From Parasphaerochaeta coccoides DSM 17374 (GTDB taxonomy: Bacteria; Spirochaetota; Spirochaetia; Sphaerochaetales; Sphaerochaetaceae): a stretch of DNA of 64,000 bases. The position numbers and the translations under genes were made by a program. Positions within the stretch are counted from its first letter, which is position 1; each line of letters begins with the position of its first letter. Location: positions 1,240,001 through 1,304,000 of the forward strand of contig NC_015436.1 in NCBI RefSeq assembly GCF_000208385.1, written 5' to 3'. Shown in pieces: positions 28,410-36,665 of this stretch. Under the pieces are notes generated by a model. It was not told where the DNA came from. It did not search any database and worked only from the letters and a program-made list of their open reading frames with translations.

Positions 28410-30017
28410 ATGAACAGAAACCAGCTTACCAGCCGCGGTCTTGTCGTCAGTTTTATCGGTCTGCTCATCATCACCACCAGCTCCATGTATGTCGCCCTGC
28501 GCATGGGAGCCCTTCCATGGCCTACAGTCTTCGTCACAGTCATCAGCATGCTTGCCCTGCGCAAGGCAAAGGGAGTGACGATGCAGGAAATCAACGTCAC
28601 CCATACCCTGATGGACGCTGGAGCAATGGTCGCCGGAGGTCTTGCGTTCACCCTCCCCGGACTGTGGATACTCCAACCGGACGCCCATATTTCTACAGTG
28701 ACTCTCATTGCCATTGCCCTGAGCGGTTCTCTCCTTGGCACAGCCTTCACCGCCTTGAAACGCCGCGAGATGATTGAGACGAGGAAGCTGCCCTTCCCTA
28801 TGGGACAAGCATCCCATGACACACTGGTCGCCGGAGTACAGGGCGGCTCGGTAGCTCGCGTTCTTTTCATTGCCATGGCGGGAAGCATTGTTTTTACTAT
28901 CCTGCGTGACAGCCTGGGTCTCATCCCTGCGGTCATCACTATCTTCGCTGGCTCCGCGCTCATTCCTACCCTGATGATCTGGGTTTCCCCGATGGGAGCG
29001 GCAATCGGAGCTTTGATCGGACCCAAGTACTCTTTTGTCTGGGTCGCTGGCGCCGTGTTCGGCTATTTCTTCCTTACCCCGCTGGGTATCATGACAGGTT
29101 TGTTCACTGACATGGCAGCGGCCGATTTGTTCCGTTCAAATCTGGGCATCGGCTTCATGGTCGGCACAGGCATCGGCATCTTCCTCAAAGCCATCGTGTC
29201 ACGGTTCAAGGAAATCCTGTCCCGTGACAAGACTCGTGCCCGGTGGCCTTCAGTCGATCCCGGCACAGCGCGTACCGTCTCACTGCTCATCGTTGCCGTC
29301 ATTCTTCTCCTGGCCTTTTTCACCGACCTCTCATTCCTACACATTATCGTCCTCTTGGCCGGAACGTATATCAGCACCAGCCTCTCCGCCACGCTCACCG
29401 GCCAGACCGGAATCAACCCCATGGAGATATTCGGTATCCTGGTTCTTCTGGTGGTCAGCGCAATCTGGAGTCCTTCCCTTGCCATAGCATTCACCGTCGC
29501 CACCGTGACCACCGTCGCATGCGGCATGACAGGAGATGTGATGAACGACCTAAAAAGCGGGAGTCTCTTGGGGACGGATTCCACGACCCAACAGTTTGCC
29601 CAGGCAATAGGTAGTCTTGCCGGTGCCGTCATTGCCGTCTTTGTGTTGTTGGTGATGAAAGACGCTTTCGGAAACTTCGGCACAGCAGAACTGCCTGCTC
29701 CGCAGGCATCGGCAGTCGCAGCCATGGCAGGAGGATTGGGGAATGTTCCGGCCTTCCTCATTGGAGCAGTCGGCGGTATCCTTCTTTACATTTTCAATGT
29801 ACCTGCGGCTACCTTCGGACTGGGCATCTACCTGCCGGTCTATATTTCCGCAATCGTCGGGATTGGAACCTTGATTATGTCCATCTGCCGCAAAACATTT
29901 GCCCATAAGATGTCTGACGCCGACATTACTTCCACGGGAACCATATTATCCAGTGGACTTTTGGGAGGCGAAGGAATTACTGGTGTAGTCATTGCCATCA
30001 TCTCGATGTTTGGTTGA
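28410..30017 (+). CDS. OPT family oligopeptide transporter
   Basis: The 535-residue integral membrane protein has about 14 hydrophobic segments. OPT-family features include the first helix ..TSSMYVALRMGALPWPTVFVTV, SLLGTAFTALKRREMIE, the conserved LPFPMGQASHDTLVAG region and NVPAATFGLGIYLPVY. OPT carriers import peptides or metal chelates with protons; the bacterial branch is poorly characterised, so the substrate is open. The start at 28410 has GGGAGG nine bases upstream. The last bases overlap a possible TTG start of rlmN. Confidence 0.88.
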   Translation: MNRNQLTSRGLVVSFIGLLIITTSSMYVALRMGALPWPTVFVTVISMLALRKAKGVTMQEINVTHTLMDAGAMVAGGLAFTLPGLWILQPDAHISTVTLIAIALSGSLLGTAFTALKRREMIETRKLPFPMGQASHDTLVAGVQGGSVARVLFIAMAGSIVFTILRDSLGLIPAVITIFAGSALIPTLMIWVSPMGAAIGALIGPKYSFVWVAGAVFGYFFLTPLGIMTGLFTDMAAADLFRSNLGIGFMVGTGIGIFLKAIVSRFKEILSRDKTRARWPSVDPGTARTVSLLIVAVILLLAFFTDLSFLHIIVLLAGTYISTSLSATLTGQTGINPMEIFGILVLLVVSAIWSPSLAIAFTVATVTTVACGMTGDVMNDLKSGSLLGTDSTTQQFAQAIGSLAGAVIAVFVLLVMKDAFGNFGTAELPAPQASAVAAMAGGLGNVPAFLIGAVGGILLYIFNVPAATFGLGIYLPVYISAIVGIGTLIMSICRKTFAHKMSDADITSTGTILSSGLLGGEGITGVVIAIISMFG

Positions 30018-30037
30018 AAAAACTGTATAATAACCTC

Positions 30038-31117
30038 ATGATGTTGAAAAATTCCGACGTGCCGTCGCAGCCTTCCCTTTATGGCCTGTCCGTCCAGGAC
30101 ATCCAAACCGTTCTTTCACTGGACAAGCCCTTCCGTGCCCGCCAGATACGCTCGTGGCTTGCCCGCGGAACTACTTCCTTCACCGGAATGAGCAATCTCA
30201 GCCTTCTGGAACGAACGCGTCTCACAGAGAAGTATCCCCACATCCTCACATCGGAAGTCATTGAAGAAAAGACAGACAGAACCGGCGCAACAAAGCTGGG
30301 CATCCGGCTCTATGATGGGCTGGTCGTCGAATGTGTGCTTCTCGTTGACCAAGACGGCCGCAAGACAGCATGCTTGTCCTGCCAGGTAGGATGCGCCATG
30401 GGGTGCGTCTTCTGCCGCACTGGTACCATGGGGCTTGCCAGGAACCTCCATGCCTATGAAATCGTGGAACAATTCGTTCATTTGATGAAATACGGAACAC
30501 CTTCACACATTGTCTACATGGGGATGGGAGAGCCTCTTGCCAACACGAAGGAAGTCTTTTCTTCAGTCCTTACGCTCAACTCCCCCGATTGGTTTGATAT
30601 TGGTATCAGGCGCATCACCATCAGTACGTGTGGCATTGTTCCCGGCATTCTCCAGCTTGCGGAAAGCGGCCTGGGAGTGAAACTTGCCATCTCTCTTGTT
30701 GCTGCGGACGATCAACTGCGTACCCGTCTGATGCCGGTAAACCGCTCTTTTCCGTTAATCAGACTCAAAGAGACACTGGTCACGTATCAGAAAAAAGAAA
30801 AAAAACGCATCACCTTTGAATACTGCATGCTGGGAGGGGTTAACACAGACGAGACGGCCGCCCGCAACCTTGCCCATTTCATGAAGGGACTGGAAGCCAT
30901 CGTCAACCTCATTCCATGGAATCCCGCGCCCGATCTGCCATGGCAGACGCCTTCCAACCGCGAAATGGACAGCTTTGTGTCAACCCTCCAACGTCTGGGC
31001 GTTCCCTGCACCCGCCGCTTCTCCCGTGGTCGCGGCGTGGACGGAGCATGCGGACAGCTGGCTGTACCACAGAACATGCGGACACTGCCTCCAGAAGATA
31101 CACAGGGAACAATCTGA
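30038..31117 (+). CDS. rlmN: 23S rRNA/tRNA adenine-C2 methyltransferase RlmN
   Basis: This radical-SAM enzyme methylates A2503 of 23S rRNA and A37 of some tRNAs. The cluster motif is C-x3-C-x2-C (SCQVGCAMGCVFCRTGTMG). It also has YMGMGEPLAN, ITISTCGIVPG, and the conserved cysteine near the C-terminus (RGVDGACGQLA). The start is probably ATG 30038 or 30041. A TATAAT lies exactly 6 bases before 30038 and no ribosome binding site is present, which suggests a leaderless message. A TTG at 30014 in the same frame overlaps the OPT stop. Confidence 0.93.
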   Translation: MMLKNSDVPSQPSLYGLSVQDIQTVLSLDKPFRARQIRSWLARGTTSFTGMSNLSLLERTRLTEKYPHILTSEVIEEKTDRTGATKLGIRLYDGLVVECVLLVDQDGRKTACLSCQVGCAMGCVFCRTGTMGLARNLHAYEIVEQFVHLMKYGTPSHIVYMGMGEPLANTKEVFSSVLTLNSPDWFDIGIRRITISTCGIVPGILQLAESGLGVKLAISLVAADDQLRTRLMPVNRSFPLIRLKETLVTYQKKEKKRITFEYCMLGGVNTDETAARNLAHFMKGLEAIVNLIPWNPAPDLPWQTPSNREMDSFVSTLQRLGVPCTRRFSRGRGVDGACGQLAVPQNMRTLPPEDTQGTI

Positions 31118-31148
31118 CGGTGGTAGCTTACCAACAGATACGTCTGTT

Positions 31149-32945
31149 TTATTTCTCCAAGACTGCTTTGATGCGACGCACTCCGGCTGATGATGACTGT
31201 TCCTTGAGGATGTGGAAATGCCCCATGTCACCGGTGTGTGTCACATGAGGACCGCCACAGACTTCCTTGGAGAAGTTGCCGATTGAGTAGACAGTTACCA
31301 GTTCGCCGTATTTGGATTCGAAAAACGCAATGGCGCCCTCTTTCTGTGCTTCTTCCAAGGTTTCCGTCTTCTTTGTCACCGTCAGATTCCGCTTTATCTG
31401 CTCGTTCACTATGTCCTCGACCTGCTGTATCTGTTCCTTGGTCATTGGCTCAGGATGGGTGAAGTCGAAGCGCAGACGTTCCACGGTGATGTTTGAACCT
31501 TTCTGTCCGACATGGGTTCCCAGGACAGTCCGCAGAGCCTGATGAAGAAGATGAGTAGCGGTGTGCAGGGCGGTGGTCAGCTCGCTGTGATCTGCCAGGC
31601 CGCCCTTGAACTGCTGCTCAGCCCCGGCGCGGGAAATCTCCTGGTGTTTCTTGAACGCCTCGGCAAATCCCTCGGTATCGACGGTCATGCCGTGTTCGGT
31701 AGCAAGCTCGGTGGTCAGTTCAATCGGGAATCCATATGTATCGTAGAGTCGGAACGCGACACGACCGGAAATTTGACGGCTGTTCCCCTTCTCCATTCCC
31801 AGACGGACTTTCTCAAACTCTTTCTCACCTTTTGCCAAGGTCTCGGAGAACTTTTCTTCCTCCGCGTCCAGCTCTGCAATGACGAACTTCTTGTTCTCGA
31901 TGATTTCAGGATATGGTTTCCCGTACAGCTCAAAGACAGGGGAAGCCAGCCCTGAAAGGAACTTGCCCTCGATGCCCAGCTTGCGGCCATGGCGCACTGC
32001 CCGCCGAATCAAGCGGCGCAGGATGTACCCCTGTCCTACATTTGAGGGAGCCACACCTTTCTGGTCGCCCAGGATGAATACGCTGGTGCGGATATGATCG
32101 GCTATGATGCGGATGGAAATATCATCCTGCTCATTCTCCCCATAGGTCTTGCCGGATAGTCCCTCGATGGCATGGATGACAGGTTGGAAGACTTCCGTAT
32201 CATAGACGGACTGCTTGCCCTGGAGTACTGCAATGGTTCGCTCGATGCCCATGCCGGTATCGACGCACTTGCGTGTCATCTCACCATACGAGCCGTCAGC
32301 TTCCTTCTTATAGCCCATGAACACATTGTTCCAGATTTCAAAATACCTGCCGTCAGAGGAACCGGGACGGCTGTCCGGATTATTTGTCTGGCGACGGGTA
32401 TCAAAGAATATCTCGCTGTCCGGTCCGCAGGGGCCGGTCTCTCCCGCAGGACCCCACCAGTTGTCCTCACGGGGAAGGTAGTAAATACGTTCTTCCGGGA
32501 TTCCCAAAAGTTTCCATGTGGCGGCGCTTTCCTCGTCACGCGGCACATCCGCGTCCCCGACGAAAACAGTAACTGAAAGACGAGCGACATCGATATCAAG
32601 AACTTTTGTCAGAAATTCAAAGCTGAATCCGATCGACTCTTTCTTGAAATAGTCCCCCAGGGACCAATTGCCCAGCATTTCAAAGAAAGTCAGATGATGG
32701 GGATCTCCCACGCTGTCGATGTCACCGGTACGGATGCACTTCTGGTAATCGACCAGACGTGTTCCCGCGGGATGCTCCGCTCCCATGATGTAAGGAACCA
32801 AGGGATGCATTCCGGCGGTGGTGAAAAGAACCGTGGGATCATTCTCCGGGATCAAGGATGCGCAGGGAATCTGCACGTGTCCTTTGGATACGAAGAACTC
32901 AATGAATTTGCTGCGCAGGTCGTCTGCTGTCAATGTATGTGCCAT
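31149..32945 (-). CDS. alaS: Alanyl-tRNA synthetase, short spirochaete form
   Basis: Charges tRNA-Ala and edits mischarged Ser/Gly. The catalytic domain shows TTAGMHPLVPY, FFEMLGNWSLGDYFK and the DTGMGIERT block. The editing domain keeps both zinc-site halves, HTATHLLHQ (HxxxH) and CGGPHV (CxxxH). At about 598 residues it stops right after the editing domain: the oligomerisation/C-Ala domain of the ~875-residue E. coli enzyme is absent. This is the usual state in spirochaetes, not a truncation. The start at 32945 has no ribosome binding site; the promoter ends 8 bases upstream. Confidence 0.94.
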   Translation of the reverse strand: MAHTLTADDLRSKFIEFFVSKGHVQIPCASLIPENDPTVLFTTAGMHPLVPYIMGAEHPAGTRLVDYQKCIRTGDIDSVGDPHHLTFFEMLGNWSLGDYFKKESIGFSFEFLTKVLDIDVARLSVTVFVGDADVPRDEESAATWKLLGIPEERIYYLPREDNWWGPAGETGPCGPDSEIFFDTRRQTNNPDSRPGSSDGRYFEIWNNVFMGYKKEADGSYGEMTRKCVDTGMGIERTIAVLQGKQSVYDTEVFQPVIHAIEGLSGKTYGENEQDDISIRIIADHIRTSVFILGDQKGVAPSNVGQGYILRRLIRRAVRHGRKLGIEGKFLSGLASPVFELYGKPYPEIIENKKFVIAELDAEEEKFSETLAKGEKEFEKVRLGMEKGNSRQISGRVAFRLYDTYGFPIELTTELATEHGMTVDTEGFAEAFKKHQEISRAGAEQQFKGGLADHSELTTALHTATHLLHQALRTVLGTHVGQKGSNITVERLRFDFTHPEPMTKEQIQQVEDIVNEQIKRNLTVTKKTETLEEAQKEGAIAFFESKYGELVTVYSIGNFSKEVCGGPHVTHTGDMGHFHILKEQSSSAGVRRIKAVLEK

Positions 32946-32953
32946 AGTAGGAG

Positions 32954-32982
32954 ATAGTAAGCACACCCCTGTTTTCTGTCAA
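32954..32982 (-). promoter_or_regulatory. Sigma-70 promoter of alaS, probably giving a leaderless mRNA
   Basis: Minus strand: TTGACA (32982-32977), 17 bases, TACTAT (32959-32954). The alaS ATG begins 9 bases after the -10 box, so transcription should start at or within about three bases of the start codon. Confidence 0.75.
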
Positions 32983-33038
32983 GGCGGTGATGTCCCTGAG
33001 ACGCCGCGGGAGGATGCTGGGGGAGATTGTGAAGAACG

Positions 33039-33944
33039 TTAGAAAAGTTCCAGCTGCACGCTGGCGGGAGGTGTCTTCTTTGCTGGTTTCTTTTCTTCTC
33101 CCCGCAAGGCTTTGATGATGGCTGACGGGGAATCTATGATGGTCACTCCGTCTTTTGCGGCAAATTGGCGGGGCCACATGTAGGCTCGGTTCTCATGGAC
33201 ATGTTTCAGGATGAAAAGCCGCCGTCCCTGTTCCAAGGCGAAACCAGCCTGTCTCACGGCTCCTCCCCCGTCCCTGTCTTCGACCACGACAGAGCCTAAT
33301 GAAAGTGCGCTCATCAGGCGGTTACGCACCAAGAAAAACCATTTCTGGACGGCACGTGATGGCGCGAAACGGCTGACCACCAAACCAGCACGGGCAATGT
33401 CCTTCTGCATCTGGACATGTTCAGGCGGATAGGTGGTTCCCAAAGGAGTGCCAATCACCGCCATGGTGGGATAGCCCGCTCCCAGGGCGGCCAAGTGGGC
33501 GACTCCGTCTATTCCCAAGGCAAGGCCGCTGGTGACGACATAGCCAGCTTTCCCCAAAGCAGTGGCAAGAGCCGAGGCATCTGATTTACCTGTTGAGGAC
33601 GGGGAGCGAGTACCGATTACCGCGATGCCTTCACGGGAAAGAAGTGAGACATTCCCTTTAAGATAGAGATAAGGCGGAGCATCATGCATGCCGCGCAGGG
33701 AATCCGGCCAGTCGGCATCGTCCGATCCCAGGATTATTTCATCTTCTCCCATGGTCTCGAACGTAGCTCTCACCTGATAGTAGGCTTCAAGGATCTCATG
33801 TTCATCATATCCCAGGACAGAACAATACAGTCCCATGTCACGGGGAAGTGGTTGGGTGCGGTCAGTCTTCTCTCCCAGAGCATGCCACAGGGGACGCACT
33901 GCCGCCTCTCCCCGGAAAAGCAATGCCAGGGTTTCATAGTTCAT
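33039..33944 (-). CDS. dprA: DNA-processing protein DprA/Smf
   Basis: DprA binds incoming single-stranded DNA and loads RecA in natural transformation; it is also widespread in non-competent bacteria. The Rossmann core is clear: VIGTRSPSSTGKSDASALA, VVTSGLALGIDGVAHLAAL, AVIGTPLGTTYPPEH and the RNR-x2-x-ALS element (FLVRNRLMSALS). The last residues are SVQLELF, a good match to a sliding-clamp binding peptide. The start at 33944 has AGGAAG close upstream; a GTG at 33974 preceded by GAGG is an alternative that adds ten residues. Confidence 0.9.
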   Translation of the reverse strand: MNYETLALLFRGEAAVRPLWHALGEKTDRTQPLPRDMGLYCSVLGYDEHEILEAYYQVRATFETMGEDEIILGSDDADWPDSLRGMHDAPPYLYLKGNVSLLSREGIAVIGTRSPSSTGKSDASALATALGKAGYVVTSGLALGIDGVAHLAALGAGYPTMAVIGTPLGTTYPPEHVQMQKDIARAGLVVSRFAPSRAVQKWFFLVRNRLMSALSLGSVVVEDRDGGGAVRQAGFALEQGRRLFILKHVHENRAYMWPRQFAAKDGVTIIDSPSAIIKALRGEEKKPAKKTPPASVQLELF

Positions 33945-34029
33945 GGCTTCCTGCCAGCGGGATTGATTCTGCACCGTCTTGCCTCGCCTGTCAGTCTAGC
34001 ATGGAGATGGATGGACTACAATCGCCTGA

Positions 34030-34093
34030 TTTTCGGTTCATGCCTGTTGCCTTTACTTTTTCAATCGGCCTTTTCGGTTCGACTTTTCGGTTC
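34030..34093 (+). repeat. Three copies of TTTTCGGTTC upstream of tRNA-Phe
   Basis: Exact 10-base copies at 34030-34039, 34071-34080 and 34084-34093; the last two are 13 bases apart in tandem. They precede the tRNA promoter by 27 bases. They may be an upstream activator site or a slippage remnant. Confidence 0.4.
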
Positions 34094-34119
34094 ATTTTTG
34101 ACTCATTTTCGTGTAAAGG

Positions 34120-34149
34120 TTGACATGTCATGGGGAAACAGGTTATACA
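34120..34149 (+). promoter_or_regulatory. Promoter of tRNA-Phe
   Basis: TTGACA (34120-34125), 18 bases, TATACA (34144-34149); the tRNA begins 13 bases later. Confidence 0.7.
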
Positions 34150-34161
34150 ATACAGCGTTGC

Positions 34162-34234
34162 GCTACCCTAGCTCAGTTGGTAGAGCAAAGGACTGAAAAT
34201 CCTTGTGTCCCTGGTTCGATTCCTGGGGGTAGCA
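34162..34234 (+). tRNA. tRNA-Phe (anticodon GAA)
   Basis: Acceptor GCTACCC/GGGTAGC with discriminator A. D arm GCTC-AGTTGGTA-GAGC. Anticodon stem AAGGA/TCCTT with loop CTGAAAA (anticodon GAA). T loop TTCGATT. The T stem is CCTGG against CCTGG, which leaves a T-T mismatch at the middle pair (51-63). CCA is not encoded. Confidence 0.93.
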
Positions 34235-34238
34235 ACTC

Positions 34239-34296
34239 AAAAAACGGATTATTCTATGCATGGCGAAGAAATGCATATGGGTAATCCGTTTTTTTT
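34239..34296 (+). terminator. Rho-independent terminator after tRNA-Phe
   Basis: AAAAAACGGATTA pairs with TAATCCGTTTTTT, with a further TATGCAT/ATGCATA inner stem; it ends in eight T residues. The arrangement works in both directions. Confidence 0.9.
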
Positions 34297-34337
34297 GTCT
34301 CCAAAATGGCATTCAAATCTATTTACATCATTGTCTG

Positions 34338-34865
34338 CTAGCGTCCAATGACCTCGACATGTACCCCCGCAAGGATATCAAGTGCCTTCTCATGGAGTGA
34401 AGCATCACCGCTCGCCGTACAGCGGGCATCGACCACGACATGGGCATCAGGAAGCGCAGCCTTGGCAAGGAGAGCGTTGGCAAGGACACAGATGTTCGAT
34501 ACAAGCCCGATCAATTCCACCCGATTGTATCTTTTCTCCGCAAGATGACGGGCAAGAGACATTGACCCGAAAGTCGGCTTTTCAAAAATGACAGAAGCCG
34601 CGTCCACACAGTCCGCAACCTTGCCATACAGTTCCCATCCCGGAGTCCCCTTGATGCAATGCTCGATGGGCAGGTTACGCCCTTCTTCGGTTCCACGGTA
34701 ATCCTCCTGGTGGGTGTCCAAAGTGAAAATCACATCATCTCCGGCATCCTTGAACTGCTTGATTTTTTCAACGATAGGCCCTTCGAGTTTTGTCGCGCCG
34801 GGGAATCCCAAGGTTCCTGTCACAAAATCATTCTGGAAATCAACAACGATGAGAACTTGCTTCAT
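34338..34865 (-). CDS. Isochorismatase-fold cysteine hydrolase (nicotinamidase-like)
   Basis: The 175-residue protein has the catalytic aspartate in LIVVDFQNDFVTG, a metal-site-like LDTHQEDY, and the nucleophile cysteine in LVSNICVLANALLAK. Nicotinamidase (PncA) hydrolyses nicotinamide to nicotinate in NAD salvage. The usual D-x-H metal motif is present here as D-T-H-Q-E-D-Y, so PncA activity is plausible but other amidases of the fold fit too. GGAGG before the ATG at 34865 sets the start. It is divergent from the nucleoside hydrolase gene. Confidence 0.85.
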   Translation of the reverse strand: MKQVLIVVDFQNDFVTGTLGFPGATKLEGPIVEKIKQFKDAGDDVIFTLDTHQEDYRGTEEGRNLPIEHCIKGTPGWELYGKVADCVDAASVIFEKPTFGSMSLARHLAEKRYNRVELIGLVSNICVLANALLAKAALPDAHVVVDARCTASGDASLHEKALDILAGVHVEVIGR

Positions 34866-34995
34866 GAGCTTCCTCCTTCGGGACGCGGGAACACCAGATA
34901 TGGTAGCGGGAAGCGATGGGAGATGCAATATCAGGACTACGGACAAAGAAAAAACTCCAGCGACAGATATCACCAGTACATGCTACACTACGGTC

Positions 34996-35931
34996 ATGAA
35001 CAACATGAACAGAATAAAGCACCGAATCATTATGGATGTGGATACCGGACACGATGACGCGGCGGCAATTGTCCTTGCCGCAGGTTCTCCGGAAATAAAG
35101 ATTGAAGGAATAGTAGCCGTCGGCGGCAACCAAATCCGAGAAAAAACCCTTGCCAATACCCTCAATGTCTGCCAGCACATAGGACTGGACGTGCCGGTAT
35201 TCGCCGGTCAGGAAAACCCGCTTGTCCGCAAACGTGTCAATGCCGGATATATCCATGGGGAATCGGGTCTTGACGGCCCTCATTTTGCTCCACGAACCAA
35301 GCTGGCGGAAAAAGAACGGGGCGTTGATTTCATCATCCGCACCGTCATGGAGAATCCCGGAGAAATAACCATCGTAGCCCTTGGGCCTCTCACGGACATC
35401 GCCCTGGCGTTAATCCTTGAACCACGGCTCAAGGATGCCGTCCGCCACATCGTAACCATGGGAGGTTCAATGGGGATGGGCAACGCGACTCCCTCCGCCG
35501 AGTTCAACATCTATGCAGATCCAGAAGCCGCCTATGTTGTCTGTTCCAGCGGAGTCCCCTTGACCATGTTTACCTTGGACGTGACGCTCCAGGTCACGCT
35601 TGATGACGACATGCTTTCCCATTACCGGAAAATGAAAACCAAGACATCCACCATGTTCTGCGACAGCATGAATGCCTATACGGAAGCCTGCCAACGCCAT
35701 GGCTTTGACTACCCCGCCATGCATGATCCCTGCTGCATCGCCTATCTGGTCGAACCAGAGATATTCACCATGGAAAAAAGAAAGATAGACATTGAACTGA
35801 AAGGAGAGCTGACCTACGGACGGACAGTGATGGGCTTCGTTGACCCCACCGCCGGTTCCCAAGTCGGCGTTACGGCGGACGCTCCTGCATTCTGGCGTCT
35901 GCTGGACAGAGCCTTCACACGACTGCCCTGA
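34996..35931 (+). CDS. Inosine-uridine preferring nucleoside hydrolase family protein
   Basis: Splits ribonucleosides into base and ribose. The N-terminal calcium-binding cluster DVDTGHDDAAAIVLA is diagnostic, with VALGPLTDIALAL, MGGSMGMGNATPSAEFNIYADPEA and the C-terminal substrate-site aspartate region (MHDPCCIAY). It has about 311 residues, normal for the family. There is no ribosome binding site; a TACACT -10-like box ends 6 bases before the ATG at 34996, so a leaderless mRNA is possible (a second ATG lies at 35005). It fits with the nucleoside transporter and phosphorylase encoded nearby. Confidence 0.93.
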   Translation: MNNMNRIKHRIIMDVDTGHDDAAAIVLAAGSPEIKIEGIVAVGGNQIREKTLANTLNVCQHIGLDVPVFAGQENPLVRKRVNAGYIHGESGLDGPHFAPRTKLAEKERGVDFIIRTVMENPGEITIVALGPLTDIALALILEPRLKDAVRHIVTMGGSMGMGNATPSAEFNIYADPEAAYVVCSSGVPLTMFTLDVTLQVTLDDDMLSHYRKMKTKTSTMFCDSMNAYTEACQRHGFDYPAMHDPCCIAYLVEPEIFTMEKRKIDIELKGELTYGRTVMGFVDPTAGSQVGVTADAPAFWRLLDRAFTRLP

Positions 35932-35982
35932 CCGGGAGCAAAGCGTAGAGAAAGGGAATGCCTCGGCTTCATCGTCTCAGTT

Positions 35983-36606
35983 TCAATGGTAGAACGCCAG
36001 ATTTTCCAATGGCTCTCTGATGCGCTCCCGCGTCTCATCTTCCGCCGGATACCCGAAGGTCGAAATGAGTCCGACGTTCCAGTGCGCAGGATTACGCCCC
36101 AAAAGGGCAAGCACCTTGTCATTGCGGAAACCTTCTATGGCACAGCTTTGGATGCCCAGGCTCGCCGCGCCGGTCATCATGTTGGCAATGGCAATATAGC
36201 ACTGCTTCTCAGACCATTGGTCAAGAAAACCTTTATCCTTGAGATATTCATGGAAACCTTGGAAATCATCGACAAACTCATCCATCGTTCCGGGGAAACG
36301 GGAGGCTCTCTGCCGTATCAGCTCCCCGTAAGGGTCGTATGATTCTCCCTTTCGGGCAGTCACGATGATGGAAAGAGGTGCGCTTTTCATGGCTTGCTGG
36401 CCAAAACAGGCATCATGCAACGCCATGCGCATTCCTGGAGTCTTGACAACATGGAACTCCCACATTTCCAGCCCGAATGACGTCGGAGACAAACGTCCGC
36501 ATTCCAGGATGAAGGCAATATCTGCATCCTCCACGGGGCGGTCAGCATAGTTCTTACAGGCAAAACGGCGTTCCATGGCCGCCATGAAAGATTTCCCCTC
36601 TTTCAC
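35983..36606 (-). CDS. NAD(P)H-dependent nitroreductase family protein (NfsB-like)
   Basis: The product is about 207 residues with ERRFACKNYADRPVEDADI, the FMN-binding CGRLSPTSFGLEMWEF and MMTGAASLGIQSCAIEGF. It is the second nitroreductase of the window but belongs to a different branch from the one at 19.1 kb. The start is probably GTG at 36606, six bases after GGAGGA. An ATG at 36612 lies too close to that site. It is convergent with the nucleoside hydrolase gene. Confidence 0.87.
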   Translation of the reverse strand: MKEGKSFMAAMERRFACKNYADRPVEDADIAFILECGRLSPTSFGLEMWEFHVVKTPGMRMALHDACFGQQAMKSAPLSIIVTARKGESYDPYGELIRQRASRFPGTMDEFVDDFQGFHEYLKDKGFLDQWSEKQCYIAIANMMTGAASLGIQSCAIEGFRNDKVLALLGRNPAHWNVGLISTFGYPAEDETRERIREPLENLAFYH

Positions 36607-36665
36607 GTTCATTCCTCCGCATTATTCCTCTGCTTTCAGTTTTCAGGCGCAGTCATTCTCTGTTT

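Noticed and set aside
31149-32945. alaS as a truncated pseudogene
   Set aside because: The reading frame ends naturally after an intact editing domain, and short AlaRS without the C-terminal domain is the known spirochaete form.
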